A stretch of DNA of 64,000 bases from Rhizobium terrae (GCF_003425685.1 NZ_QJKM01000010.1:124001-188000); one strand, 5' to 3'; shown: positions 25,623 through 35,997, numbered from the stretch's first letter. Notes: generated by a model not told the origin, from the sequence alone. Program-made: numbers and translations.

Positions 25623-26825
25623 ATGCAAAGCAGAGCTCCTTCGCATGCCCTTTCGCTCGGGCTGCTCTCCGCTATCGGGCTTTTCGCCCTCGACATGTAT
25701 CTTCCGGCTCTCCCCACTATCAGCGCCGATCTCGGGGCTGACAGCCATGCCGTGCAGGCGAGCCTCATCTCCTTCTTCGCCGCGATGGCGGTATCGCAGA
25801 TCGCGTACGGACCCCTCTCCGACATGTTCGGCCGCAAGCGGCCGCTTTATGTCGGGCTCGGCCTTTATGCGCTCGGCGCGATCGGCTGCGCGCTGTCGCC
25901 GTCGATCGAATGGTTGATCGTCTTCCGCTTCCTGCAGGGCATGGGCGCCTGCGCCGGCGTCGTCATCTCCCGCGCCATCGTCCGCGACCTTCACACAGGC
26001 CCGGCAGCCGCACAGCTGATGTCGCGGCTGATGCTGGTCTTCAGCGTCTCGCCGATCCTCGCGCCGCTTGCCGGCAGCATCGTCACCGTGTTCGGCGACT
26101 GGCGGCTGATCTTCTGGGTCATGGTCGGCGCCGGCGCTGGCGGCGCGATCGTCGCCACCTTCTTCCTGGAGGAGACCCGCCTGCCCGCCGCCCGCAGCGA
26201 AAGCAGTATCGGCAGCGCGCTCAAGGCCTACGGCACGCTGCTCAGCGATCCCTATTATCTGGGGCTGGTGCTGATCGCCTCGTTCGGCATGTCGAGCTAC
26301 ATGATCTACGTGGCGAACTCGTCCTTCGTGCTTATCGGGCACTATGGCCTGTCACCGTCCTTTTACAGCGTCGTCTTTTCGGGCAATGCGGTCGCCTTCA
26401 TCGGCATGTCGCAGCTGAACGGCTGGCTTTCCCGCAAGATCGGCCTCAGGAAGGTGATCCGCGGCGCGGTTCTCGGTTATGCGGCGATGATGGTCATGCT
26501 GGCCCTGGTCACGTCGCTCGGCATCGACCGGCTGGAAGTGATGGCGGCATTTCTCTTCGGCGGCTACGGCTTCCTCGGCATGATCATCCCGACGGCCGCG
26601 GTTCTGGCGCTCGAACATCACGGCCGCATTGCCGGCACGGCATCGGCGATGATGGGCACGATCCAGTTCGTGACTTCGGCGATCGTGGTCGGCGTCGGCG
26701 GCCTGTTTGCGGACGGCACCTCGCTGCCGATGGTGACCGTCATCGCCGTCTGCTCGGTCGTCGTTTTCCTGCTGTCGCTCGTTGTGCTGCGCAGCCAGCA
26801 GAGCGCGATGGCCGCCGCAGAATAA
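25623..26825 (+). CDS. Bcr/CflA-family multidrug MFS exporter
   Basis: 400 residues with twelve TM segments. The N terminus (LGLLSAIGLFALDMYLPALP) and motif A (GPLSDMFGRKRPLYVGLGLY) are typical of Bcr/CflA drug:proton antiporters, as is RFLQGMGACAGVVISRAIVR. It is likely induced when a substrate releases the adjacent TetR repressor. The substrate is unknown. A bidirectional terminator follows. Confidence 0.88.
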   Translation: MQSRAPSHALSLGLLSAIGLFALDMYLPALPTISADLGADSHAVQASLISFFAAMAVSQIAYGPLSDMFGRKRPLYVGLGLYALGAIGCALSPSIEWLIVFRFLQGMGACAGVVISRAIVRDLHTGPAAAQLMSRLMLVFSVSPILAPLAGSIVTVFGDWRLIFWVMVGAGAGGAIVATFFLEETRLPAARSESSIGSALKAYGTLLSDPYYLGLVLIASFGMSSYMIYVANSSFVLIGHYGLSPSFYSVVFSGNAVAFIGMSQLNGWLSRKIGLRKVIRGAVLGYAAMMVMLALVTSLGIDRLEVMAAFLFGGYGFLGMIIPTAAVLALEHHGRIAGTASAMMGTIQFVTSAIVVGVGGLFADGTSLPMVTVIAVCSVVVFLLSLVVLRSQQSAMAAAE

Positions 26826-26846
26826 CCGCGGCGAAACTCGGACGAA

Positions 26847-26879
26847 GAAAAAGGCCGGGTCTTGCGATCCGGCCTTTTG
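26847..26879. terminator. Bidirectional terminator between the exporter and prfB
   Basis: AAAAGGCCGG pairs with CCGGCCTTTT around a ten-base loop, with A and T tracts on both sides, so it can stop both convergent transcripts. Confidence 0.85.
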
Positions 26880-26898
26880 CGTTCGAACATCAATTCGA

Positions 26899-28030
26899 TC
26901 AGTCGACGTCGGCGACGTCCACATCCGGCTTGCCGCTGATTCGATGGGCGAGAGCGGCTTCCATGAATTCGTTCAATTCCCCGTCGAGCACGTCGTCCGG
27001 CGCGGTGCTGGCGACGCCGGTGCGCAGGTCCTTCACCAGCTGATAGGGCTGCAGGACGTAGGAACGGATCTGATGTCCCCAGCCGATATCGGTCTTGGAC
27101 GCGGCTTCGGCATTGGCGGCCTCCTCGCGCTTCTTCAACTCCGCCTCGTACATGCGGGCGCGCAGCATTTCCCAGGCCTTGGCGCGGTTCTTATGCTGCG
27201 AGCGCTCCTGCTGGCAGGCGACCACGATGCCGGTCGGGATATGGGTGATGCGCACGGCCGAGTCGGTCGTGTTGACGTGCTGGCCGCCGGCGCCGGACGA
27301 ACGATAGGTGTCGATGCGGCAGTCGCTTTCGTTGATCTCGATGTTGATCGAGTCGTCGACGACCGGATAGACCCAGATCGACGAGAAGGACGTGTGGCGG
27401 CGCGCATTGCTGTCATAGGGCGAGATGCGGACAAGGCGATGCACGCCCGATTCGGTCTTCAGCCAGCCGTAGGCATTGTGGCCCTTGACCAGCATGGTCG
27501 CCGACTTGATGCCCGCTTCTTCGCCGTCATGGACTTCCATGAGCTCGACCTTGAAGCCTGAACGCTCGGCCCAGCGGGTGTACATGCGCAGCAGCATGTT
27601 CGCCCAGTCCTGGCTTTCCGTGCCGCCGGCGCCGGAATGCACTTCGAGATAGGTGTCGTTGCTGTCGGCCTCACCGGACAGCATGGCCTCGACCTGGCGG
27701 CGCCCGGCTTCGGCCTTCAGCGCCTTCAGAGCGTTTTCCGCCTCGGTGACGATCGCCTCGTCGCCCTCTTCCTCGCCAAGCTCGATCAGCTCGATATTGT
27801 CGTTGAGCTGGCCTTCCATCGTCTTGACGCCGTTGATGCCGTCTTCGAGCTGCTGGCGCTCACGCATCAGCTTCTGGGCTTCCTGGGCGTCATTCCAGAG
27901 GTTCGGATCCTCTGCCTTGTTGTTCAACCAGTCCAGTCGTCTTACCGCCTGGTCCCAGTCAAAGATGCCTCCTCAGCAGGCTTATGGCCTGCTTGATTTC
28001 GTCGACTACATTGATGATTTCCGCGCGCAT
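26899..28030 (-). CDS. prfB: Peptide chain release factor 2, with programmed +1 frameshift
   Basis: Two frames join to a 376-residue RF2. The first frame starts at ATG 28030 (MRAEIINVVDEIKQAISLL) and meets an in-frame TGA at codon 24 (27961-27959). A +1 slip at CTT-T reads on as DWDQAVRRLDWLNNKAEDP and continues to 26899. RF2 ends translation at UGA and UAA: the anticodon-like tripeptide SPF appears in VRISPYDSN only in part, as RISPY, while the peptidyl-hydrolysis motif GGQ is seen in SSGAGGQHVNTTDSA. Taking only the second frame from a TTG at 27927 would miss the N terminus. Confidence 0.94.
27957..27975 (-). promoter_or_regulatory. prfB +1 frameshift site
   Basis: Minus-strand reading AGGAGG-CAT-CTT-TGA-C: an internal Shine-Dalgarno-like AGGAGG three bases before the slippery CTT and a weakly terminating UGA followed by C. 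This is the classical autoregulatory arrangement in which low RF2 favours the shift. Confidence 0.93.
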
Positions 28031-28175
28031 GGCGTTGATTTTCACTCTCTATGTCTGGAATTTAAAGGTGCCGTGGACATAGTTGCATGAGGCCCGGATG
28101 TAAAGACCGGGCCTCAGCGGCAACCGCTGCGGCGAAGGATATCAGAAGAGGTTGACGATCAGAAAAGGCAGACGG

Positions 28176-30632
28176 TCAGAAAAGGCCGGGCATGCCCGAG
28201 GTGACGGCCTGCTGCGCCTGCGGGGAATGCGAGAAGATCTGGTCCTGGGTCATGTATTCGCCATCGCCGATGACCTGGAAGACGTCGGCGGGACCGGTGC
28301 CGGGCTTGAAGGCCTCGACGATCGTGTTCGGGTCGCCCTCCACCGCACCCATGCCGGTCTTGCGATCGACGGCGATGAGCTGCATGCCTTCCGGCACGTG
28401 GAATTTCTCAGCCGGGGTAAGCTTGGCGGCTTCGGCCAGGAACTTGCCAAAGATCGGCGCGGCAAGACCGCTGCCGGTGCCGGCGCGGCCGAGCGGAGTC
28501 GGCGTGTCGTAGCCGATATAGAGGCCGGCCACGAGGTTCGGCGTGTAGCCGACGAACCAGGCGTCCTTTTCGTCGTTGGTGGTTCCGGTCTTGCCCGCGA
28601 CATCGCGATCCTTGACCGGGATCTTGCCGGCAGCCGTGCCGCGGATGACCACGCCCTGCATCATCGAAGTGATCTGGTAGGCCGTCATCGGATCGAGAAC
28701 CTGTTCGCGGTTGTCGACGATCGTCGGCTCTTCCTGGTTCGACCAGTTGTTGGCGTTGCAGCCGTCGCAGTTGCGTTCCTCGTGGCGGAAGATCGTCTTG
28801 CCGTAACGGTCCTGGATGCGGTCGATGACCGTCGGCTTAATCTGCTTGCCGCCATTGGCGAGCACGGCATAGGCCGAGACCATGCGCATGACCGTCGTCT
28901 CGCCGGAGCCGAGCGACATGGCCAGCACCGGCAGCATCTTGTCGTAGATGCCGAAGCGCTCGGCATATTCGGCGACCAGTTCCATGCCCATGTCCTGCGC
29001 CAGGCGCACGGTCATCTGGTTGCGGGACTTTTCGATGCCGGTGCGCAGCGTCGACGGGCCGCCCGAATCGCCGCCGTAGTTGTCCGGCCGCCAGACCTGA
29101 CCGCCCGAGACGATCTCGATCGGCGCGTCGAGAATGACCGATGCCGGCGTGTAGCCGTTGTCGAGCGCTGCGGAATAGACGAACGGTTTGAAGGAAGAAC
29201 CGGGCTGGCGCATCGCCTGGGTGGCGCGGTTGAACTCCGACTGGGCGTAGGAGAAGCCGCCGGCCATGGCGAGAACGCGGCCGGTATTCGGGTCCATCGC
29301 GACGAACCCGCCCTGAACCTTCGGCGGCTGGCGCAGGCGGTAGGTCTTGGCCGCCTCGTTGATCGGTTCGACATAAACGACGTCGCCGCGCTTCAGCACG
29401 CCGTCGGGAGACTTTGCGGGCTTGCGGGTGTCCGTCGCGTCCCGATAGGCCCATTTCATGTCGTCGGGAGCGATCGTGCCGGCGTCGCGCGCGGCGTCCA
29501 CCTTGCCGGCCCCGTCGGTCGCAGGCTGCAGGCCGATCGCAACCGATTTCGGCGTCACGTCCGTCACGACGGCGAGCTTCCATTCCGGCACGTCGCGGAG
29601 CGCCGGCAGCTTGGCGAGTTCGGGACCCCAGTCTCCCATCATCGCGATCTGCGCAACCGGACCGCGGAAACCGCGCCGCTCGTCATAGTCGAGGAGCCCT
29701 TCCTGGAGCACGCGGCGGGCGATGATCTGGAGATCCGGATCGAGCGAGGTGCGGACCGAAAGGCCGCCTTCGTAAAGCGCCTTGTCGCCGTAACGCTCGA
29801 TGATCTGGCGACGGACTTCCTCCGAAAAATAATCCGAGGCGAAGAGGTGCGTGCCGGTGCGGCGCTGCTTGACGCCGAGCGGCTGTTTCTTGGCGTCGTC
29901 GGCGTCGGCCTGAGTGATGTAGCCGTTCTCGGCCATGCGATCGATGACCCAATTGCGGCGCTCGAGTGCCGCCTTTTCGCGCCGGAAGGGATGATAGTTG
30001 GCCGGACCTTTCGGGAGCGCTGCAAGATAGGCCGCTTCCGCCGTCGTCAGTTCCGTCACCGACTTGTCGAAATACGTCAGCGCCGCGCCGGCGATGCCAT
30101 AGGAATTCAGGCCGAAGAAGATCTCGTTCAGGTAAAGTTCGAGGATCTTGTCCTTGGAATAGGTCTGCTCGATGCGGAAGGAGAGGATCGCTTCCTTGAC
30201 CTTGCGGTCGATCGTCTGGTCGGCGGTCAGCAGGAAGTTCTTCGCCACCTGCTGGGTGATGGTTGACGCACCCTCCGGGCGGCGGCCGGAGCCGAGATTC
30301 TGGAGATTGGAAAGAACCGCGCGGCCGAGGCCGGTAATGTCGACGCCCGGATGATTGTAGAAATTCTTGTCTTCGGCCGAAAGGAACGCGGCCTTGACCC
30401 GGTCGGGCACGGCCTGGATGGGCAGGAACAGGCGCCGTTCGCGGGCATATTCGGCCATCAGCGCGCCATTGCCCGCATGAACCCGGGTTGCGACCGGCGG
30501 CTCGTAGGAAGCAAGCACCTCGTAGTTCGGCAGATCCTTGGTCATTCCGGCAAGGTATATGCCCAAGCCGGCAGCCACGACCAGAAACAGGACGCAGGCC
30601 AATCCAAAGAGGTAACCAATCAATCTGATCAT
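28176..30632 (-). CDS. mrcA: Penicillin-binding protein 1A, bifunctional
   Basis: 818-residue class A PBP anchored in the inner membrane by an N-terminal TM helix (residues 2-27). The glycosyltransferase domain (GT51) shows AEDKNFYNHPGVDITGLGRA and EGASTITQQVAKNF; an OB-like insert and the transpeptidase domain follow with the catalytic Ser in RQPGSSFKPF, the SRN motif in EKSRNQMTVRL and KTGTTN near residue 700. It polymerises and crosslinks peptidoglycan. The start at ATG 30632 avoids an upstream stretch without sense. It is followed by prfB and preceded by amiC on the same strand, the usual alphaproteobacterial order. Confidence 0.95.
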   Translation of the reverse strand: MIRLIGYLFGLACVLFLVVAAGLGIYLAGMTKDLPNYEVLASYEPPVATRVHAGNGALMAEYARERRLFLPIQAVPDRVKAAFLSAEDKNFYNHPGVDITGLGRAVLSNLQNLGSGRRPEGASTITQQVAKNFLLTADQTIDRKVKEAILSFRIEQTYSKDKILELYLNEIFFGLNSYGIAGAALTYFDKSVTELTTAEAAYLAALPKGPANYHPFRREKAALERRNWVIDRMAENGYITQADADDAKKQPLGVKQRRTGTHLFASDYFSEEVRRQIIERYGDKALYEGGLSVRTSLDPDLQIIARRVLQEGLLDYDERRGFRGPVAQIAMMGDWGPELAKLPALRDVPEWKLAVVTDVTPKSVAIGLQPATDGAGKVDAARDAGTIAPDDMKWAYRDATDTRKPAKSPDGVLKRGDVVYVEPINEAAKTYRLRQPPKVQGGFVAMDPNTGRVLAMAGGFSYAQSEFNRATQAMRQPGSSFKPFVYSAALDNGYTPASVILDAPIEIVSGGQVWRPDNYGGDSGGPSTLRTGIEKSRNQMTVRLAQDMGMELVAEYAERFGIYDKMLPVLAMSLGSGETTVMRMVSAYAVLANGGKQIKPTVIDRIQDRYGKTIFRHEERNCDGCNANNWSNQEEPTIVDNREQVLDPMTAYQITSMMQGVVIRGTAAGKIPVKDRDVAGKTGTTNDEKDAWFVGYTPNLVAGLYIGYDTPTPLGRAGTGSGLAAPIFGKFLAEAAKLTPAEKFHVPEGMQLIAVDRKTGMGAVEGDPNTIVEAFKPGTGPADVFQVIGDGEYMTQDQIFSHSPQAQQAVTSGMPGLF

Positions 30633-30888
30633 ATCTGAGCTACCGTTAGAGCTTCCATTCGGCGCATGAAAAACACCATCGCATGATTTGACGCGTTTTG
30701 CACGGTGATTGCAGCAGCGCAAGGAGGAAGCGGATCAATCGTCCGTCATCCAATGCACCGCCCATCCCACCGAGTAACCGCCCGAATGTGAGTAAAATAG
30801 GGCTCGGCGCCCCGATTTACGCCTCACCACCCGACCTGCACGAATTCATCCGAAACCTGTAGCGCGCGGGCCACGCAAAAGCGCGTCA

Positions 30889-32145
30889 TCAATCGCCGCT
30901 TGCCTGAGCCCGATCGCGATAGCGCCGCACGGCATCGGCGATGCGTTCCGTCACCTTGGTCCGCCAGGCGTCGTCCAGCAGCAGTTTTTCGTCCTCCGCG
31001 TTGGACAGGAATCCGAGCTCCAGAAGGACGGACGGAATGTCCGGCGCGCGAAGCACCTGGAAACCGGCATAACGATGGGGGTTGTTGATGAGCCCCACCT
31101 GCCCCTCGAAGGATTCGACCACATTGGTGGCGAGCGCGATCGAAAAAGCCTGCGTCTCGCGCCGGGCCAGGTCCAGCAGGATGTCGGCCACTTCAGGCGG
31201 GCCGCTCTGGATGCTGAAACCGGCAAGCTCGTCGGACAGATTTTCACGCGCGGCGAGATTTTCGGCCATGCGGTCGGAGGCCTTGTCCGAGAGTGTATAG
31301 ACCGTCGCGCCGCGGATGTCCTTCTGGCCGAGCGTATCGGCGTGCAGCGAGATGAAAAGGTCGGCGTGCTGCTGACGGGCGATCGTCACGCGCTCGGAGA
31401 GCGACAGGAACGTATCGTCATCACGCGTAAGGAAGGCCTTTACGCCGTTGATCCTGTTCAACCTGTCGGCGAGAATCTTGGCGAAGGTGAGCGTGATCGT
31501 CTTTTCGGGGGTCTTGCTCGCCGCGCCCATCGCGCCGACATCGATCCCGCCGTGGCCGGCGTCGACCGCGACGGTGAAGACGTTGTCCTGTGTCGCGGCG
31601 GCCAGCGGGTCCGGCGCAGCAACCGCCGGCTTCGACCAGCTCTGCGTCTTCACCAGCTCGGCAAAGACTTCCCTGGAAGCCATTTCGGCATCCAGGACAA
31701 GGCGATAGCTGCCATTGTCGTTCGGCTGCACCTCGGCAAGCAAAAGCTTCACCGGCTTCTTGGCCGTCAGCACGATCCGGGCGCTCGTCTCATCCATCGT
31801 GCCGTAGCGGATGTCCTTGAAGAGGCCGCGTGCGCCCAGATCCTCCGCCGGGAAACCGAAGGCCGTGGCGGGCAGATCGACGATCACCCGTTCCGGCGCA
31901 GCCACGTAATGTACGGAAAATTCCGGCTTCTTCTCGAAATCTATGACGATCCGGGTGCGTGCGTCGTCGCCGGCAACCCGTGCGCCGAAGGCAAGCAGGG
32001 GCTGTTTCGTGGCACCCGGGGACACCGCGGGAGCGGACGTGACACCACCGCCGAGCAGCAGCAGAACGGCAGCGATTCGCGCAAAAAGGCGCGCCGCACC
32101 CGTGACAAAGGCTTTAGCCGCGTCCGCCTCAACACCCGCGCTCAA
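30889..32145 (-). CDS. amiC: N-acetylmuramoyl-L-alanine amidase, AmiC type
   Basis: About 418 residues: an N-terminal export signal (ARIAAVLLLLGGGVTSAPA), an AMIN domain (residues ~50-160) that binds peptidoglycan or the septum, and a zinc amidase_3 domain with VAVDAGHGGIDVGA, SLHADTLGQ and LLELGFLSN carrying the metal ligands and catalytic Glu. It cleaves the amide between MurNAc and the stem peptide during cell separation. No ATG is available; a TTG at 32145 is my best start, and the true start could be a few codons off. Confidence 0.85.
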   Translation of the reverse strand: MSAGVEADAAKAFVTGAARLFARIAAVLLLLGGGVTSAPAVSPGATKQPLLAFGARVAGDDARTRIVIDFEKKPEFSVHYVAAPERVIVDLPATAFGFPAEDLGARGLFKDIRYGTMDETSARIVLTAKKPVKLLLAEVQPNDNGSYRLVLDAEMASREVFAELVKTQSWSKPAVAAPDPLAAATQDNVFTVAVDAGHGGIDVGAMGAASKTPEKTITLTFAKILADRLNRINGVKAFLTRDDDTFLSLSERVTIARQQHADLFISLHADTLGQKDIRGATVYTLSDKASDRMAENLAARENLSDELAGFSIQSGPPEVADILLDLARRETQAFSIALATNVVESFEGQVGLINNPHRYAGFQVLRAPDIPSVLLELGFLSNAEDEKLLLDDAWRTKVTERIADAVRRYRDRAQASGD

Positions 32146-32759
32146 ACCAAAACTCGCATCAAAAGCCCCGCCGAATGCCAGAAACTCGCTGCCAAAGTGC
32201 CTGTTCTAAAGCCATTTGCACTGAAAAAGAAGCGAATCATCCGCCCGATCCTTGCCATCCATAAGCCGCGTAATTCCATCCAGAATATGGCAAACTTGGC
32301 TTTTCCCTTGCTATTGTGACAGATAAACCATACAACGCGGACGAGGGTTAAAGTGTTGACGGGATAGTCTGCCGATAGGCAGCCAGCCTCGATTGGACCT
32401 GGCGCCGAAGACCGACAGTCATCCGCCGTCGCTACACTTTTTCCTGATACTCGATCCAATCCGGCGGTGGCCGGAAACAGTCCGGGTGGCGCGCCACCCA
32501 TCGCTCAGTGGAGCAAATTCATCGGGCCCTCGAGGGCCTTTGGTATCGTCATTCTCGTTTGGTCTTTAATGTTGCGGCACATTTTTCAGAACCCGGAAGG
32601 ATCGAGGGAGCTCCAAGCCCCGTCATCGTTCCGGTTGCCGTCACAGTCGCGCCGAACGGGAACATCTTTATCCGGCGCAGCGACCATATCGCATGACGGG
32701 TCTGTTCTTACGGCAGACTTTCCTGCACGTCCCCGGCGGCGCCGAGGAGCAGAATTTCA
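32146..32759 (+). other. Long untranslated leader and promoter region of rne
   Basis: 614 bp between the divergent amiC and rne genes with no convincing gene on either strand. RNase E genes are known for long 5' leaders used in autoregulation by mRNA decay, and this length fits. A GGAGC Shine-Dalgarno lies at about 32747 just before the rne ATG. I could not assign the promoter. Confidence 0.55.
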
Positions 32760-35699
32760 ATGGCAGACAAAATGCTTATCGACGCGTCTCATGAAGAGGA
32801 GACGCGGGTAGTCGTCGTTCGCGGTAACCGGATCGAGGAATTCGATTTCGAATCGCAGCATAAGAAACAGATACGCGGCAACATTTATCTGGCGAAGGTG
32901 ACGAGGGTCGAACCCTCCCTGCAGGCGGCGTTCGTCGATTACGGCGGCAATCGCCACGGTTTCCTCGCTTTCGCGGAAATCCACCCCGACTATTACCAGA
33001 TCCCGCTCGCCGACCGTCAGGCGCTGATGCAGCAGGAGGCGGAAGACCAGCGCAAGATCGCCGAGGCGGAAGCCGCCGATCCGATCGTTGATCTGGCCAA
33101 CGAAGAGCAGCCGGATATCGGCATAGCTTCCACCCCGCTCCCGGCGACCGAGCCGGTGAGCGAGGCCGGTTCGGAAGCAGCCGAGGCCAGCCCCGCCGAA
33201 GTGGCGGCCGTCGAGGAAGCCGAAAAGCCGAAGGCCAAGCCGAAACGCTCGCGCTCCCGCAAGAAGCCGACGGAAGTCGCGGCGGAAGAAACGGCGGAGG
33301 CCCCGGAAGCGGAAGCCCCCTCCTCCGATACCAGCGACGACGAAGGTTCGACGCCCGGCGAGATGGCCGCGATGGTCGATACCGATTCGATCTCGGAAGA
33401 CGTCGAGGCCCGCCGCCGTCACGACGACGACGATGACGACGACGATGACGATCACGGCGAAAAGGAAGTGATCGAATCCGTGGGCGCCGAAGACGCGATG
33501 GAAGAGGTTCCCGACCGCGTCGTGCGCAAGCCGCGCAAGCAGTACCGCATCCAGGAAGTCATCAAGCGCCGCCAGATCCTGCTCGTGCAGGTCGCCAAGG
33601 AAGAACGCGGCAACAAGGGCGCGGCTCTCACCACCTATCTGTCGCTCGCCGGCCGCTATTCGGTGCTGATGCCGAATACCGCACGCGGCGGCGGCATTTC
33701 CCGCAAGATCACCCAGCCGCAGGACCGCAAGCGCCTCAAGGAGATTGCCCGCGAGCTCGACGTGCCGCAGGGCATGGGCGTCATCCTGCGCACCGCCGGC
33801 GCCAACCGCACCCGCGTCGAAATCAAGCGCGACTTCGAATACCTGATGCGCCTGTGGGAAAACGTCCGCACGCTGACGCTGAGCTCGACGGCCCCGACCC
33901 TCGTCTACGAGGAAGGCTCGCTGATCAAGCGTTCGATCCGCGACCTCTACAACAAGGATATCGGCGAGATCATCGTGTCCGGCGAAGAAGGCTATCGTGA
34001 AGCGAAAGACTTCATGAAGATGCTGATGCCGAGCCACGCCAAGGTGGTACAGCCCTATCGCGACCTGCACCCGATCTTCTCGCGCTCCGGCATCGAGGCG
34101 CAGCTCGACCGCATGCTGCAGCCGCAGGTAACGCTGAAGTCCGGCGGCTACCTGATCATCAACCAGACCGAAGCGCTGGTCGCCATCGACGTCAACTCCG
34201 GCCGCTCGACCCGCGAACACTCGATCGAAGAGACCGCGCTCCAGACGAACCTCGAAGCAGCCGAGGAAGTCGCACGCCAGCTTCGCCTGCGCGACCTTGC
34301 CGGCCTGATCGTTATCGACTTCATCGACATGGAAGAAAAGCGCAACAACCGCGCCGTCGAAAAGAAGCTGAAGGATTGCCTGAAGAACGACCGCGCCCGT
34401 ATCCAGGTCGGCCGCATCTCGCATTTCGGTCTCTTGGAAATGTCGCGCCAGCGTATTCGCGCTTCGGTTTTGGAATCGACGACGCAGATCTGCTCGCATT
34501 GCGGCGGCACCGGCCATGTGCGTTCGCAGTCGTCGGTCGCCCTGCACGTGCTGCGCGGCATCGAGGAATATCTCCTCAAGAACACCACGCATGACATCAC
34601 CGTGCGCACGACGCCGGATATCGCGCTCTATCTCCTGAACCACAAGCGCGGCAGCGTCGTCGATTACGAAAACCGCTTCGGCGTCTCGATCTTCATCGAA
34701 TCGGATGTCAGCATCGGCTCCAGCCACTTCGCGATCGATCGCGGCGAGCCGGTCGAAAACCCGGTCAAGATCGAAAGCCTGATGCAGTTCGCAGCCCTTC
34801 CCGTGGAGGACGAGGATGACGACGTCATCATCGAGGCCGACGAGGAGGAAGAGGAGGAATCTGTCGCCTCGCAGCCGCAGCAGGCTGCCCAGGATCGCGC
34901 CCAGGGCGATGAGAACGGTCGTAAGCGCAAGCGCCGCCGCCGCCGCCGCAACCGCGGCGAACGTGGCGGAGACGGCCAGGCTGCACAGGCCGGCAATGAC
35001 GACATGGCCGAAGGCGACGAGGACGGCGACGAAGGCGAGGACGATGTATCCAATGCCGGCGAAGCCACCGAGGCGGCAGTAGCCGAAGTATCCGACTCCG
35101 AAGAGAGCAATCGCCGCAAGCGCCGCCGGCGCGGCAAGCGTGGCGGCCGCCGCAATCGCAACGGCGAAGACGGCCAGGAGCTGAACGCTTCCGGCGAAGC
35201 CGAAGAGGGCGGTGACGAGGACGGCGATGAAGGAGACGCGGCAGCCGCTGACGCGGAAGCTGCCGAAAGCGTCGCTGTCGAGGCCGTTGTCGAAACCGCC
35301 GAAGCGCCAGCCGAACCGGCAGAACAGCCGGCTGCGAAGCCGCGCCGTTCGCGCCGCGGCAAGGCTGCGGCCGCAACTGAAGACGTTCCCGCCGCCGAGG
35401 CACCCGCTTCCGCGGAAACTGCTCCGGTCGAGGCTGTGGTCGAACAGGTCGAAGCGGCACTTGGCGAGGCGCCCGCAGCGGTGGAGGATGCAGCGGCTGA
35501 AGAGCCGGCCGCCACCGAGGCTGCCGCTCAGTCCACCGAGGACGCCAAACCGGTTCGCGCCAACCGGGCATCGAACATCTCGTCTTCGACCGAAGCAGTC
35601 GTAAAGAGCTCCGAGCCGTCTTCGGCTGCTCCTGAGGGTGACGGCGAGCCGCCGAAGCCCAAAAAGGCCGGCTGGTGGCAGCGCCGCGGCTTCTTCTGA
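32760..35699 (+). CDS. rne: Ribonuclease E
   Basis: 979-residue endoribonuclease central to mRNA decay and rRNA processing. The S1 domain (QIRGNIYLAKVTRVEPSLQA) is split by a ~150-residue acidic insert (residues ~95-245) holding nine consecutive Asp, a feature of alphaproteobacterial RNase E. The catalytic DNase-I-like domain shows AIDVNSGRSTREHSIEET and LIVIDFIDMEEKRNNRAVE; the zinc link is CSHCGGTGH near residue 580. The C-terminal ~330 residues are disordered, with Arg-rich patches for RNA binding and long Glu/Ala tracts, ending in the conserved GWWQRRGFF. This tail should scaffold a degradosome. Confidence 0.97.
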   Translation: MADKMLIDASHEEETRVVVVRGNRIEEFDFESQHKKQIRGNIYLAKVTRVEPSLQAAFVDYGGNRHGFLAFAEIHPDYYQIPLADRQALMQQEAEDQRKIAEAEAADPIVDLANEEQPDIGIASTPLPATEPVSEAGSEAAEASPAEVAAVEEAEKPKAKPKRSRSRKKPTEVAAEETAEAPEAEAPSSDTSDDEGSTPGEMAAMVDTDSISEDVEARRRHDDDDDDDDDDHGEKEVIESVGAEDAMEEVPDRVVRKPRKQYRIQEVIKRRQILLVQVAKEERGNKGAALTTYLSLAGRYSVLMPNTARGGGISRKITQPQDRKRLKEIARELDVPQGMGVILRTAGANRTRVEIKRDFEYLMRLWENVRTLTLSSTAPTLVYEEGSLIKRSIRDLYNKDIGEIIVSGEEGYREAKDFMKMLMPSHAKVVQPYRDLHPIFSRSGIEAQLDRMLQPQVTLKSGGYLIINQTEALVAIDVNSGRSTREHSIEETALQTNLEAAEEVARQLRLRDLAGLIVIDFIDMEEKRNNRAVEKKLKDCLKNDRARIQVGRISHFGLLEMSRQRIRASVLESTTQICSHCGGTGHVRSQSSVALHVLRGIEEYLLKNTTHDITVRTTPDIALYLLNHKRGSVVDYENRFGVSIFIESDVSIGSSHFAIDRGEPVENPVKIESLMQFAALPVEDEDDDVIIEADEEEEEESVASQPQQAAQDRAQGDENGRKRKRRRRRRNRGERGGDGQAAQAGNDDMAEGDEDGDEGEDDVSNAGEATEAAVAEVSDSEESNRRKRRRRGKRGGRRNRNGEDGQELNASGEAEEGGDEDGDEGDAAAADAEAAESVAVEAVVETAEAPAEPAEQPAAKPRRSRRGKAAAATEDVPAAEAPASAETAPVEAVVEQVEAALGEAPAAVEDAAAEEPAATEAAAQSTEDAKPVRANRASNISSSTEAVVKSSEPSSAAPEGDGEPPKPKKAGWWQRRGFF

Positions 35700-35722
35700 G
35701 CCGAAACGAAACCTGTGAAGCG

Positions 35723-35750
35723 AAACGGCCGTGTTCGACGCGGCCGTTTT
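35723..35750 (+). terminator. Terminator of rne
   Basis: AAACGGCCG (35723-35731) pairs with CGGCCGTTT (35741-35749), followed by a T. It lies 24 bp after the rne stop. Confidence 0.85.
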
Positions 35751-35997
35751 CGTTTGCGCGTGGCGCCCATCGGTGAGATTCCGGTTGAAGAGCCTGACAG
35801 GCGGATTCCGCCAAGGCCGGCAGCCTGTTGAAAAGAGATCCTTTTCCCGATCGGCATGTCGCCCATACGCAGTTGTGAAGTGCGATCAACCGATCGGCAA
35901 TGAATTTGCGGTTTCGCCAGAGGCCCGACTGGCTTACTTTGGGCACAAACGGACATGATGGTGTGCGGGATTCGCACCCGATCTCAAGAGGATATGG

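Noticed and set aside
28152..30266. 704-codon plus-strand frame opposite the PBP1A gene
   Set aside because: Antisense shadow of a gene with clear GT51 and transpeptidase motifs; no sensible protein features.
32757..34727. 656-codon minus-strand frame opposite rne
   Set aside because: Antisense shadow of RNase E; its composition mirrors the rne codons.
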